DNA of 64,000 nucleotides from Saprolegnia diclina VS20 (lineage: Eukaryota > Oomycota > Saprolegniomycetes > Saprolegniales > Saprolegniaceae), in contig NW_008246083.1 of the NCBI RefSeq assembly GCF_000281045.1, positions 146,772 to 210,771 on the forward strand, read 5' to 3'. Both the position numbers and the translations under genes were made by a program. Position 1 is the stretch's first letter, and each line of letters begins with the position of its first letter. Positions 54,861 through 64,000 of this stretch are shown piece by piece. The notes under the pieces were generated by a model, which saw only the letters and a program-made list of their open reading frames with translations, ran no database searches and was not told the DNA's origin.

Positions 54861-56180
54861 ATGTCGGTCCTCCTGCAGACATCGCTGGGCGAGGTCGTCG
54901 TCGATTTGCGCGTCAAGGAGGCGCCACGTACGTGCCTCAACTTCCTCAAGCTCTGCAAGCTCAAGTACTACAACAATGTGCTCTTCTTCAACGTGCAAGA
55001 GAACCTGCTCGTGCAGACGGGCGACCCGACGGGCACGGGCTCGGGCGGCGACTCGGTCTTCCACGTGCTCGAACCGCGCCAGCCGCGCGCCTTTCCGGAC
55101 GAGCTAGGCCTTAAGAAGCAGGTGCTGTCCAAAGGCTGCCTCTGCATGGCCAACACGGGCCCGGACTCGAACACGAGCCAGTTCTTCGTCACGATGCGCG
55201 ACGACGATCTGACACAATTCGCGGGCAACACGCTCTTTGGCCACGTTGTCGAGGGCCTCGAAATCCTCCAGTCGATCAGCGAGCTCTACGCCGATAGCCA
55301 CGGCCGGCCATACCAGGACTGCCGTATCTTGCATACATTTGTACTCGACGACCCGTTCCCGGATCCGCCGGGCCTCGTCGAGCCGCCGTCGTCGCCGACG
55401 CACGAGCGCCCGCCAACCGAGTCGGTCGAAGTCCGGCTGAGTGTCTTGGACAAGCTCGACGAGTACGAGGGCAAGACGGAAGAAGAGGTTGCGATCATGC
55501 AGCGGGACCGCGAAGCCAAGTCGCGCAGTGTGTTTCTCGAGATCATTGGCGACTTGCCGGACGCAGACGTCAAGCCGCCCGAGGAAGTCCTCTTCTTGTG
55601 CAAGCTCAACCCTGTGACGACGGCCGAGGACCTCGAGCTCATTTTTTCGCGCTTTGGTCCGTGCACGGCCCACATCATCCTCGACTACAAGACCGGCGAC
55701 AGTCTCTGCTTTGGTTTCGTCGAGTTCACCGACAAGGAGCACTGTATCGAAGCGTGCTTCAAGATGAACAACGTGCTTATTGACGACCGGCGTGTCAAAG
55801 TCGACTTTTCCCAGTCGGTCTCCAAGCTCTGGAACAAATTTCGCCGCAACGAAAAGCAGTCCAAGGAGATCGACCCTACCCCCGAAGACGAGGCAGCCAA
55901 GCGTCCCGCCAAGTACGACTTTGTGGACGAACCAGAGCGCCGCCGGGACGACCACAAGCGCAGCCACCGGCGGGACGAGCTCAAGAAGGCGGAAGTCCGT
56001 CGGGACGACCGGAAAACCGAGAGTCGCCGCCGAGACGACGACCGCCGCCATCGCAGCCGCGACCGCAGTGATCGGCGCGAAGACCGCAAGCGCAGCGAAG
56101 AGCGTGGTCGGTCCCGTCGCAGCCGGTCCCGCGAGAGCCGCCACAAGTCGCGGTCGCGCGACCGGTCCGATCGACGTTAA
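54861..56180 (+). CDS. PPIL4: PPIL4-type cyclophilin with RRM
   Basis: Intronless, 439 residues from MSVLLQTSLGEVVVDL, which aligns with the human start; six more codons are open upstream. The cyclophilin domain (1-~165) has CLNFLKLCKLKYYNNVLFFN, VQTGDPTGTGSGGDSVF and MANTGPDSNTSQFFVTM; the active-site Phe/Met block is partly altered (FFNV where catalytic cyclophilins have FHR), as in human PPIL4. Next come IIGDLPDADVKPPEEVLFLC, an RRM (LCKLNPVTTAEDLELIFSRF, then FGFVEF, MNNVLIDDRRVKVDFSQS) and an Arg/Ser/Asp-rich tail of ~100 residues. It is a nuclear spliceosome-associated cyclophilin, acting more by binding than by isomerase activity. Confidence 0.96.
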   Translation: MSVLLQTSLGEVVVDLRVKEAPRTCLNFLKLCKLKYYNNVLFFNVQENLLVQTGDPTGTGSGGDSVFHVLEPRQPRAFPDELGLKKQVLSKGCLCMANTGPDSNTSQFFVTMRDDDLTQFAGNTLFGHVVEGLEILQSISELYADSHGRPYQDCRILHTFVLDDPFPDPPGLVEPPSSPTHERPPTESVEVRLSVLDKLDEYEGKTEEEVAIMQRDREAKSRSVFLEIIGDLPDADVKPPEEVLFLCKLNPVTTAEDLELIFSRFGPCTAHIILDYKTGDSLCFGFVEFTDKEHCIEACFKMNNVLIDDRRVKVDFSQSVSKLWNKFRRNEKQSKEIDPTPEDEAAKRPAKYDFVDEPERRRDDHKRSHRRDELKKAEVRRDDRKTESRRRDDDRRHRSRDRSDRREDRKRSEERGRSRRSRSRESRHKSRSRDRSDRR

Positions 56181-56354
56181 GAGATATTGCTGTATATAAT
56201 GGCTCCCGCTCCATTTTGAACCTCCTTGGTACGGGACGAGGTAGTATAGAGTCACAGCGAGGACCATGAAGTTGCTGTCGGGTGGTAGAACGGGCACGTG
56301 AGATGTCGTAGAGGCTGCCTTTCGAGTCTGATGGTAGCGTATGGGACGAGCCCG

Positions 56355-56363
56355 ATTCCTAGT
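56355..56363 (+). promoter_or_regulatory. ATTCCTAGT motif upstream of giant membrane protein
   Basis: The same nonamer as before BUB3 and PPIL4, 65 nt upstream of the start at 56428 and on the gene's strand. Confidence 0.45.
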
Positions 56364-56427
56364 AGATCTTAGAGCACTAACCGACCGCGATAACGACGTC
56401 GCTTGGTGATATTCGTTTCACATTGCT

Positions 56428-59400
56428 ATGCACTGGTGGGTCGGCGGCGGGTACCTGGCCTTTACGATCGGCTGCAGTGTCGCGTACTTGGTGCTTGTCG
56501 CTGAGAGTTTGACCAACGACCTCTTCTGGCCCGACTTTGTGCCGGTCGGCGGCCAGCTCTTGCTCGTCGACTTGTTTCACCGCCTGCGCCGCGCCTCGAC
56601 CTTCGACTTGTACGCGGTGCCCATGCTCAAGACGTACAACGCGCCGTGTGCTGTGAGTGAGATGCTCTCGACGACGCCGCGTGCGATTGCACTTGCCCAG
56701 CTGACGTCGATCGAAGATGCGATTCTGGGCTTTCGGGCACTCGACGCCGCCTACAGCTTGAATCTCATGTCGCAGTACTGCTTTGTCGACCTTCCTCGGC
56801 GCTGGGAGCTTGCGCACACGTCCGCGCGCCAAGCCCGGTGCCATCGCGCGGCGTTGGCGGGCAATGGCGCCGTGTACCTCGAGACCCTATTGCGCAATGT
56901 CGAGTGGGCCCAATGGATCGCTGTGTACGCGACAAGCTTCCAACTGGCGGTTGCTGACGAGCTCGAACGCTCCAACGACGGTGTCGCGTGGCTGCAAAAT
57001 GTGCAGAACGCGTTCGAGTCGGTCGCGACGGAAGCCCACTACTGGCGCTCGCAAGGCATCCAGCGCTACCAGCTGCAGTGGAGCAACGACGTGCAGTTTG
57101 GCTTGCACGAAACCATCTCGCTCGTCAACGCCCTTGGGACCGTGCAGGTGCTCACGACGTACAACTTGCCATTTTCCCATCGAGGTATCCCGACATTTGA
57201 TCGGCCACGATGACTCGAGTGCGATACATTAGGTTCGTTGTGGACCTCGTTCTACCAGCAGTGGGGCTTCTTTGACGATCTCTGGGCCGCCTCGGTGGTC
57301 AACGGCAGCTTGGTACGAAGCGCGGCGAACTTCATGGGCGACAACGAGACGAGCATGGAGGCGCTCGCGGCGCTCTATCCGTTCACACGCGCCAGTATTT
57401 GCATCCGCGCGGCTCTCGGGCCCTTTGTCTCGACCGACATGTACCTTCTTCCGCCGCCAGCCTCACTACTGAGCGCTGTCAGTATACTGGAAGCAAGCGT
57501 ATCGACCCTCATCGATGCCGTGGCGTTTGCACAGCTCGTACCTGAAGTGCTCGACCCGATCCCAATGACGTGGCAGGACCACAGCGATGCAATCTACTTT
57601 GGCGGGAATCCATTCTGCGCCCTCATGCCCGGTGCCACCTTTGTTCAACCGTCATTTGCATTTGACGCGACGTGCACGACGATGACACCGGCGTCCGTGC
57701 TGGTGACACCGATGGCCGCGGCGTTTGCGACGGCGGTGGCAGGCACATCGCGCGTGGCCTGCAATGCCTGTCGCACGCTAGCACCTGCATGCCGGGAGCT
57801 TGTATCGCAGCTGGCGCATCTCTTGGACGATGCCAATGTGTCATCGCCCGATGGCATGTCGCTCGTCCAGAGTGAGATTGCGAATCTCGGCGTCGAGTTG
57901 ATCCAGTTTGCTCTTGTCAACCATAGCGACAATACCGTCTATCGGCAACCGCTGCTCGGAGAGGACTATGCCTTCTTTGGCTACATCATGCTCTACGAGT
58001 GGGCGATCGGGCACCGCGAAGTCGTCTCGTTTCATGGTGACGTCACGACGTTTGTGCTCATGTCGGAGCCGCTGACGCCCTTGCCGCTGGCCTTGAGCGC
58101 CAACGAGATTCCCCACAGCACGAGCCGCTACTTTTGGCTGCTTGCAGTCATCACCACCATTGGTTTAGCGGGTCTCGCACTGGTACTGCTCTTGCTGGGC
58201 GCGCGGCACTGGCGAAACAAGGCGATTCTGCGCTTCAATCGCATTGCTGCGCCGGTGTGGATTGGGCGGCCGCTCCTCCTCGTCCGTAGCATCACGGGTA
58301 TCATGGTGCTGAGCACGGCGCCCATCGCTTTTGACGCCTCGGTCGGCCGCGGTACATTTTATGCCGCGCCCCGTTCTCTCCCGGCGACACTACTGATTGC
58401 GGGCGAAGCCGTGTGGCTGACGTACGTCATCACGGACCTTCTCGTCATCGTGACGGAGCCCTACACAAAGTATTACGCGCCGCTCGGTAGTGTCCTCAGC
58501 TGGATCGCAGTCGCTGCCCTCGAGATGACACAAGCCGTGACGCCCGAGGTGTCGGTCGCGCAGACCTGCACCCGGACAAACGTCAATGTGCTACTCACAT
58601 GCTCGATCGGTACGGTTCGCATTGGGTCGGTCACGCGTGTGCTTTGCATTTGTCTTTGCCAAGTCGCGTCGCTGCTTGTCGCGTATGGGCTTGTACGTCT
58701 AACTTTTCGACGCCGCCCGCCTCGGCCACCCCCGATAACGTCGTACATTATCCCTGCGAGTCTTGTGGCCTTCACCGACGCGCCCGTCGATGCATGGGCC
58801 ATGCACCGCGTGGTCGCATTGCTCAGTGGGTCGCTGCGACTCCGGCCGCACTGGTTCTTTGACGTCAAGCTATGGCGCGTCTTTGAAAAGGAGATAGGTC
58901 CGCGCGAAGTGGTGCTCCAAGATTTGCTAATTGAGATCCCAAGCAGTCGCCTGCACCGGTACAAGCGGCGTGTGACGCTCGGTTTTGGGCTCACGTACCT
59001 CGTGGCGACGGTGGGCAGCAGTCTCTCGTACCTACAACTCTCGACCGTGAGCTTGGCCAACGACTTTTACTGGGCGACCTTCAACACCACTGGCGCGCAC
59101 ACGTATGTGGCCAACTGGTTCAATCGGTACCTCTACCTGAACCCGACGCTGCTCAACGCATCGCTTGCCAATGACGCGTATGGCGACACGATCAACTATG
59201 GTGACGCATCTGCCGTCATTGCCTACTCGACGCTCTACGCCAAGAAGGTGCATTTCGAAGTCACAAGTGATTTGGCACTGGCGATTCATGGACTTCGGCA
59301 AACCGACCCATGTCTGATGCCTTGGATCGCCACGCAGTACTGTTGGCTCGACCTGGATCGTCGCTGGGCCATGGCCAACTCCATCAAGCGACAAGCGCGC

Positions 59401-61614
59401 TGCGAGAAGTCCTATACAGCAAACGCCGCCGTCTACCTCGAGGCGCCACTGAGAAATGCCAACTGGCAAGACTTTGAGGTTTGCTGGGGCACGTCGTTCG
59501 ACATTGGATTTGGCGAGCACCTCAAACGCGATGTATCGGGACGTAACTGGCTAGAGACGCTAGAGTCTAATGGCCGCTCGGAGCTGGACGAAGGTGCCTA
59601 CTGGCAGTCGAAAGGCCTCTTGACGTACACAGTGCAGTGGCAAAACTACAAAACGATCGGGCTCGTTGACACCTTCGCGATCGAAAATGCCTTTGGACTG
59701 ACGTACGCGCTCACGCTCAAGGCGACAACAGGCCTCTTTCATATCAAGATGCAAACCTCGATGAAGATGTACTGGAGCTTTGCAAGTGATCTCTGGGCGG
59801 TGGCCACCAACGGCTCGGGTATCCACGGTCGATCGCTGCTCCGATCGAGCTCTAACTTTGCGTTTGCCAACACGACGCCGAAGGTCATCTACGTCATCAA
59901 CAACACACTCTCATCCCCACGCGATGCGGCGCTTCAAGCATTCGAGATATTTCTGGGGCCGTTTGGGTCCGTGGATCTGCGCTACGTCTCGCCACCAGTC
60001 TCCCTTTTGCAGCTACAACAACCAATTCTCGAAGCCCTCAGTGTAGTATTGGTTGCTGGGACGGACCGCGACGCGGCGCAGGCAGCGTACAACCACATGA
60101 GCATCCTCGGTGTGCTCGTGCCACGACCACTCGCCTTGGACCCTTCTCAGGTCGCATGCCTCGGTGGCAGTCTTCTCTGCGGTGCGGTGCCCCGGGCCAT
60201 GAACTTTTCATATGGCATGGGCAGCTTCTTTACGGCTGACGCTGCGTGCACGACCGGCTACAACGAGTGGAATTACGTCTTCAAGCCGCAGGTTCTTTTC
60301 GCTGCGATCGCGTCGGGCCTTGCGCTGCACATGCCGTCGGCCGCCACCACGGCCTGTCTCTCGGAAGCGGTGGATCCGGTCGGGTGCCACACCTCGCTTC
60401 GAAGCATCAGCGAGTTTGTGAGTACATACTTTACCAGTGCGGCACTGCGCTCGTGGGAAGCGCACGCCGTCCCCGTGACACGTGACATCGCCGCGCTGGA
60501 GGTCGCGATCGCCCAGATCACCGAGGACGGTCGCGGCGCCAAGCTCTTTCATCAACGCCTCTTTGCGCCAGAGGACCCGACGATGCATTTCACCATGTGG
60601 ACGTTTGCATACGACTGGGCGATTGGTGTTCGTGAAGTCGTCGTATTTGATGGTGACACTGCGTCCGTCACTGTCCTCTCGGCGACCACGCCCATGTCCA
60701 CGGCCGCGGCCAGCCCATACGAGCTACCTTCCAACGTTGCCGTGTACTTCCGAGCGCTGTGCCAGTACATATCGCTCGTGCTCCTCCTACTGGCGCTCCT
60801 CGCGGTCGTCTACACGGTCCTCAACGGCTTTACAAGCGACGGGCGCAACCTCTGGAAGGTCAACCGCGTCGGCGGCATGGTCTGGGTCGGTCGGCCGCTC
60901 CTCTTTCTGCGAAGTGTTACCGCGCTCTGCATTTTGAGCAGCGCCGACCTCTCGCTGCAGCGCGTTGGCGACGTCACTCGGTTCGTGACACCCAAAGTCA
61001 CGCCCCTCACGATCGTCACCAAGGTGCTCGTGGCCGGCGAAGGCTGCTGGCTTGCGTACATTGCTTGTGACATGTGCATGGTATTTACAAAAGAGTACAC
61101 AACGTCGTACGCAGGCAAGGCGGCTGTCGCCGTGTGGGCCCTCGCCGCGCTTCTAAGTACCCTGAGTCCCGTCATGCACCGCGCCTCCATTGAACGTCGC
61201 TGTCGCGTGGTCGCGACCGACTTGCAGCTCACGTGTGCCAGCGGCGTCGTGACCATTGGCAGCCAGTCGCGGCTGCTAAGCTTGGCGCTAATTGCGCTGC
61301 TTGCGCCGTTTCTTCTCTACCTCCATGATCGCGTCCGGTATTCGATGTCGCCGCCCACCTCTCGGCCGTCGTACATGCTGTCTTGCGGCGCCGAGTATCT
61401 CTTTGCAACTGACGGGTGGGTTGCTGGCGGCGTGCGCTACGTGGACTTTGCGTCGGCGGCGCTCACGGGGCTACTCGTATTCCCGTACAGGCGCCATATC
61501 TACGTGTTTGACATCAAAACGTGGCGCCTTCTCGTGCTGAATAACGACGCGCCCATTGACGAGAGAGTCGCGGGCCAAGTCCACCTCGTGCGCGCACTTG
61601 CTTGCGTCGAGTAG
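56428..61614 (+). CDS. Giant multipass membrane protein made of two homologous units
   Basis: Join(56428..57184,57233..61614), 1712 residues. Two ~850-residue copies of one unit lie end to end (about 1-825 and 830-1712). Each unit has an N-terminal TM helix (YLAFTIGCSVAYLVLVAESL / FGLTYLVATVGSSLSYLQLS) and then a large Cys-containing outside domain with QYC(F/W)(V/L)DLxRRW, RQARC and AVYLExxLRN. A second part holds (Y/F)xWAIGxREVVxFxGD, then several TM helices around NR(I/V)xxxVW(I/V)GRPLL. The unit closes with FD(V/I)KxWR (HWFFDVKLWRVFE / YVFDIKTWRLLVL). Intron phases agree. The N-terminus may lack a short upstream exon, since unit 2 has extra residues before its first helix. I recognise no family. 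A paralogue faces it at 62348. Confidence 0.85.
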
Positions 61615-62347
61615 GATGATCGCGATACAAGTCCAGTTGAACAGGAACGGAAGATTCACTTGACGCGCCATTCGGACCTTATGGGGTGCCTGCTGCCGTA
61701 GCCTCCGCTGCTGAGCTCATCGTACCCGACGTCATCCAACCCAAGTATTGGCTACAAAGTGATGCTTTGCACGGTCAAAATTTAAGCCGACTTGCAGTGG
61801 CTCGACAGGGTGGACTGCGTATATATTTTTGCTTTTGAGCACGAGCCGTACCGCTACTTGCGTGTCGACAGCATTCGACGTCTTGAGCCGTCGACGACGC
61901 CTCTCGATACGAGACCTAGATGTATTGAAGCCGTGTCCGCCAATACGCATGAGCGTCATGACTCCTGGAAGCTTGAGCTTTGTCTACGCAGTCTACGTGC
62001 GTCGTCCAGATAAGATACGGCAGGGGTGGATAAGGTGAAGAAGTATCAGATCGAGTATCAGATACAGTCGTCTCGCAGCCAAAGGACTCATGGGCAGTAC
62101 CACTTCTTCCAGATTCACTGTCTAGACAGCCTAGTCACTTCTAAAGCGTCGCACGTAATAACTCAAGTGTCTGCTTCCTGGGCGATGACTCCTCTCGCTG
62201 CGGTGCTTGGGTTGCCCTGAAAGCCACCACATCGGGCACGATCGCAACCTAGAGCGCGCTACTATCTCGTACAGCGCTTGTGCATATGATAGTACAGTAG
62301 ACATACTCTATCATCGTACTCGATAGCGAAAGATTTGGCTCGAATTG
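61615..62347. other. Spacer between convergent paralogues
   Basis: About 730 nt. A 73-codon forward frame (61792-62013, with VDCVYIFAFEHEPYRYLRVD) might be a decayed C-terminal piece of the giant family, since VYIF sits where intact copies have VYVFD, but the match is too short to call. Confidence 0.4.
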
Positions 62348-64000
62348 CTAGTCGAGTAGAGGCAGCGCCACCGCAAGTCGGCGAGCCGCGGGATGGAATT
62401 TGGTCTCGTCGTGAATGTGCGTCGTGTCAAAGCTCCGAATGCGCCACGCTTTGACATCAAACACGTAAACTCTGTGCCGCAGTGGCAGCACGAGGAGGCC
62501 GGCCAAGGCCGCCGACGCATAGTCCATGTAATAGACGCGGTGCACGACCCAGCCGCGGCGACGAAAGAGGTACTTGGCGCCACACGGCAGCATGTACGAG
62601 GTGCGCTCGTCGAGCGGTGGCAGCGTGTAGCGCAGACGATGGTAGGCAAAGAACGACAACGAGATGCTCACCGAAATACCCACCAGCAGCAACAGCCGCG
62701 AGATGCTGCCAATGGTCAGAGAGCCGCTGACGCACGCGACTTGGTAGTCGAATGCGACCACCTCGCATTCGATATGAAGGGAGATGTGATGCGCGACGGG
62801 CTGCGCGAGGCTGAGAATCGCTGCAAGCATCCAGACAACCAGCGACGACTTGCTCGCGTAGGCCCCGGCGTACTGCTGCGTAAACACCATGCAAATGTCA
62901 TCAAAGATGTAGCCTAGCCAGCCGAGCTCCCCGGCCGCCAAGATCTTGGAGACAACGTCGACGCTTCCCGAGACGTCCAAGCGGTCTGCGATCGGAAATG
63001 TGGCGCTACCAAACGTGTGGAGCTGCAGCGTTGCGGTGCTAAGAATGCAGAGCGCCGTGGCACTCCGAAGGAAGAGAAGCTGCCGACCGACCCAGACGAT
63101 GCCACCGACGCGGTTGATCTTCAAGAGGTTGACACCCTCGGTCGTGAAGCCGTTGAGGACGGTATAGAGAAGCACGGTGCACGCGACCATGAGCATGAGC
63201 AGCGAGATATACTGGCAGAACACCCGGAGATAGGCCACGACGTTCACGGGCACTTCGGCCGCATTTGCAACAAAGCTCGTGGGCTTGAACGCCGCCGAGA
63301 TGACGGAAATCGCACGCACATCGCCTTCGAAAGCGACGACTTCGCGCGTACCCACGGCCCAGTCGTACGCGTTCGTCCAGCCCACAAAGAGCATTGATAC
63401 ATCGTTGGGATCTAGAATCGGCTGGTGGAAGAGGGACAACTGCCTCGTCACGGCGTCTTGCGCGTAGGTCGCGAGCTCGACCTGCAGTGCCGTAATGTCA
63501 CTTTGAACATTTGTTGCTTGGGTCCGAATTGCGAAGACCCACTCCGGCGGAACGTAAGCGTTGAGAAACGCCGAGGCGCTCAAGAGCGACGTGCGACACT
63601 GCGCGGGCGACGCCGTTTCGACGCTGCACACGCGCGGCACCAAAGACACTGTGTCCGAATTCACGCCGGACGCCAAGAGCGCCAGAAGCACTTGCTCGGG
63701 CGAGAAGTAGACCCACTCGCCAATGTTGGTGTTGCACGGCACCTCGGCGCCAAAATAGGACGAGACACCGTTCGTCAGGTTGAGCGACGACGCCAGCGCG
63801 TTGCAGAAGAGGTTGCTGCCGGCTCCGTTGATGCGCGTGCGGTCCAGTCCGCTAGGAACGGGTGTGATACCGTGCACGATGGCGAGATTCGCGAACGCCA
63901 CTTGGGCGATGTACGAGCCATTTCCATCCGTGGTGTTGGCAAGCATAGTATGCAGCGTTTCTTGCACATCGCGGACGAGTTGCGTGAGTGAAGCGGGCGC
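62348..64000 (-). CDS. Giant-family multipass membrane protein, truncated at right edge
   Basis: The frame is open from the stop at 62348 to the window edge, about 550 residues of the C-terminal part of one unit. It contains WTNAYDWAVGTREVVAFEGD, QYISLLMLMVACTVLLYTVL, KINRVGGIVWVGRQLLFLRS, ATALCILS, SYMLPCGAKYLF, MDYASAALAGLLVLPL and YVFDVKAWRIRS, each matching unit 2 of the protein at 56428-61614 in the same order. Its end is Asp/His-rich (TTHIHDETKFHP). Two to five TM helices fall in this half. It is convergent with its paralogue. Whether it too has two units lies outside the window. Confidence 0.85.
   Translation of the reverse strand, partial: APASLTQLVRDVQETLHTMLANTTDGNGSYIAQVAFANLAIVHGITPVPSGLDRTRINGAGSNLFCNALASSLNLTNGVSSYFGAEVPCNTNIGEWVYFSPEQVLLALLASGVNSDTVSLVPRVCSVETASPAQCRTSLLSASAFLNAYVPPEWVFAIRTQATNVQSDITALQVELATYAQDAVTRQLSLFHQPILDPNDVSMLFVGWTNAYDWAVGTREVVAFEGDVRAISVISAAFKPTSFVANAAEVPVNVVAYLRVFCQYISLLMLMVACTVLLYTVLNGFTTEGVNLLKINRVGGIVWVGRQLLFLRSATALCILSTATLQLHTFGSATFPIADRLDVSGSVDVVSKILAAGELGWLGYIFDDICMVFTQQYAGAYASKSSLVVWMLAAILSLAQPVAHHISLHIECEVVAFDYQVACVSGSLTIGSISRLLLLVGISVSISLSFFAYHRLRYTLPPLDERTSYMLPCGAKYLFRRRGWVVHRVYYMDYASAALAGLLVLPLRHRVYVFDVKAWRIRSFDTTHIHDETKFHPAARRLAVALPLLD

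Overview
The window looks like nuclear DNA of an oomycete water mould, probably a saprolegnialean (Saprolegnia/Achlya/Aphanomyces type). Genes are densely packed, coding DNA is GC-rich at third positions, and introns are very short (about 42-56 nt) with GT(A/G) starts and (T)AG ends. Recognisable products are eukaryotic: BUB3, PPIL4, RICTOR, NUFIP1, TBC1D13, a K-Cl cotransporter, a SOSS-B-like protein. CFAP161 implies motile flagella (zoospores). The WRKY19-type zinc-repeat family and several ankyrin and membrane families without obvious outside relatives also fit. The species assignment is inference.

Layout. 0-7 kb: a left-truncated putative RNA-ligase-like protein (-), an ankyrin protein (-), a small membrane protein (-), a gene-poor AT-richer stretch, a HEAT-type protein (+) and an mS26-like mitoribosomal protein (-). 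7.4-10.9 kb: a K-Cl cotransporter (-) with many introns. 11-13 kb: a weakly supported small gene and a head-plus-coiled-coil protein whose possible start codons lie head to head. 13.8-16.4 kb: pyruvate kinase with a mitochondrial-type presequence, then the first WRKY19-type zinc-repeat gene. 17.1-18.8 kb: an FtsH/YME1-like AAA protein that ends before the protease domain. 19-23.2 kb: two weak small genes and a tandem trio of single-pass membrane proteins with Ser/acidic tails. 23.6-27.5 kb: BUB3, a WD40 protein and a SOSS-B-like OB-fold protein. 27.8-30.2 kb: an unrecognised coiled-coil gene. 30.6-39.0 kb: four more WRKY19-type genes (two -, two +) separated by gene-poor spacers, one of them containing a 513-N assembly gap. 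39.7-44.8 kb: RICTOR (-). 45.2-56.2 kb: a membrane protein, CFAP161 with a C-terminal EF-hand-like region, NUFIP1, an ankyrin protein, TBC1D13, an anchored unknown protein and PPIL4. 56.4-64 kb: a 1712-residue multipass membrane protein made of two copies of the same unit, facing a paralogue that runs off the right edge.

Common themes. Housekeeping genes for splicing (PPIL4), snoRNP assembly (NUFIP1), mitosis (BUB3), TORC2 signalling (RICTOR) and Rab regulation (TBC1D13) are mixed with lineage-specific families: zinc-repeat, ankyrin, single-pass Ser-tail and giant membrane proteins. The strongest candidates for something undescribed are the internally duplicated giant membrane family (56-64 kb), the zinc-repeat cluster with a shared N-terminal helix motif, and an ATTCCTAGT promoter motif shared by three genes. 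Exon boundaries were placed by eye from reading frame, splice consensus and family similarity; no database search was run.
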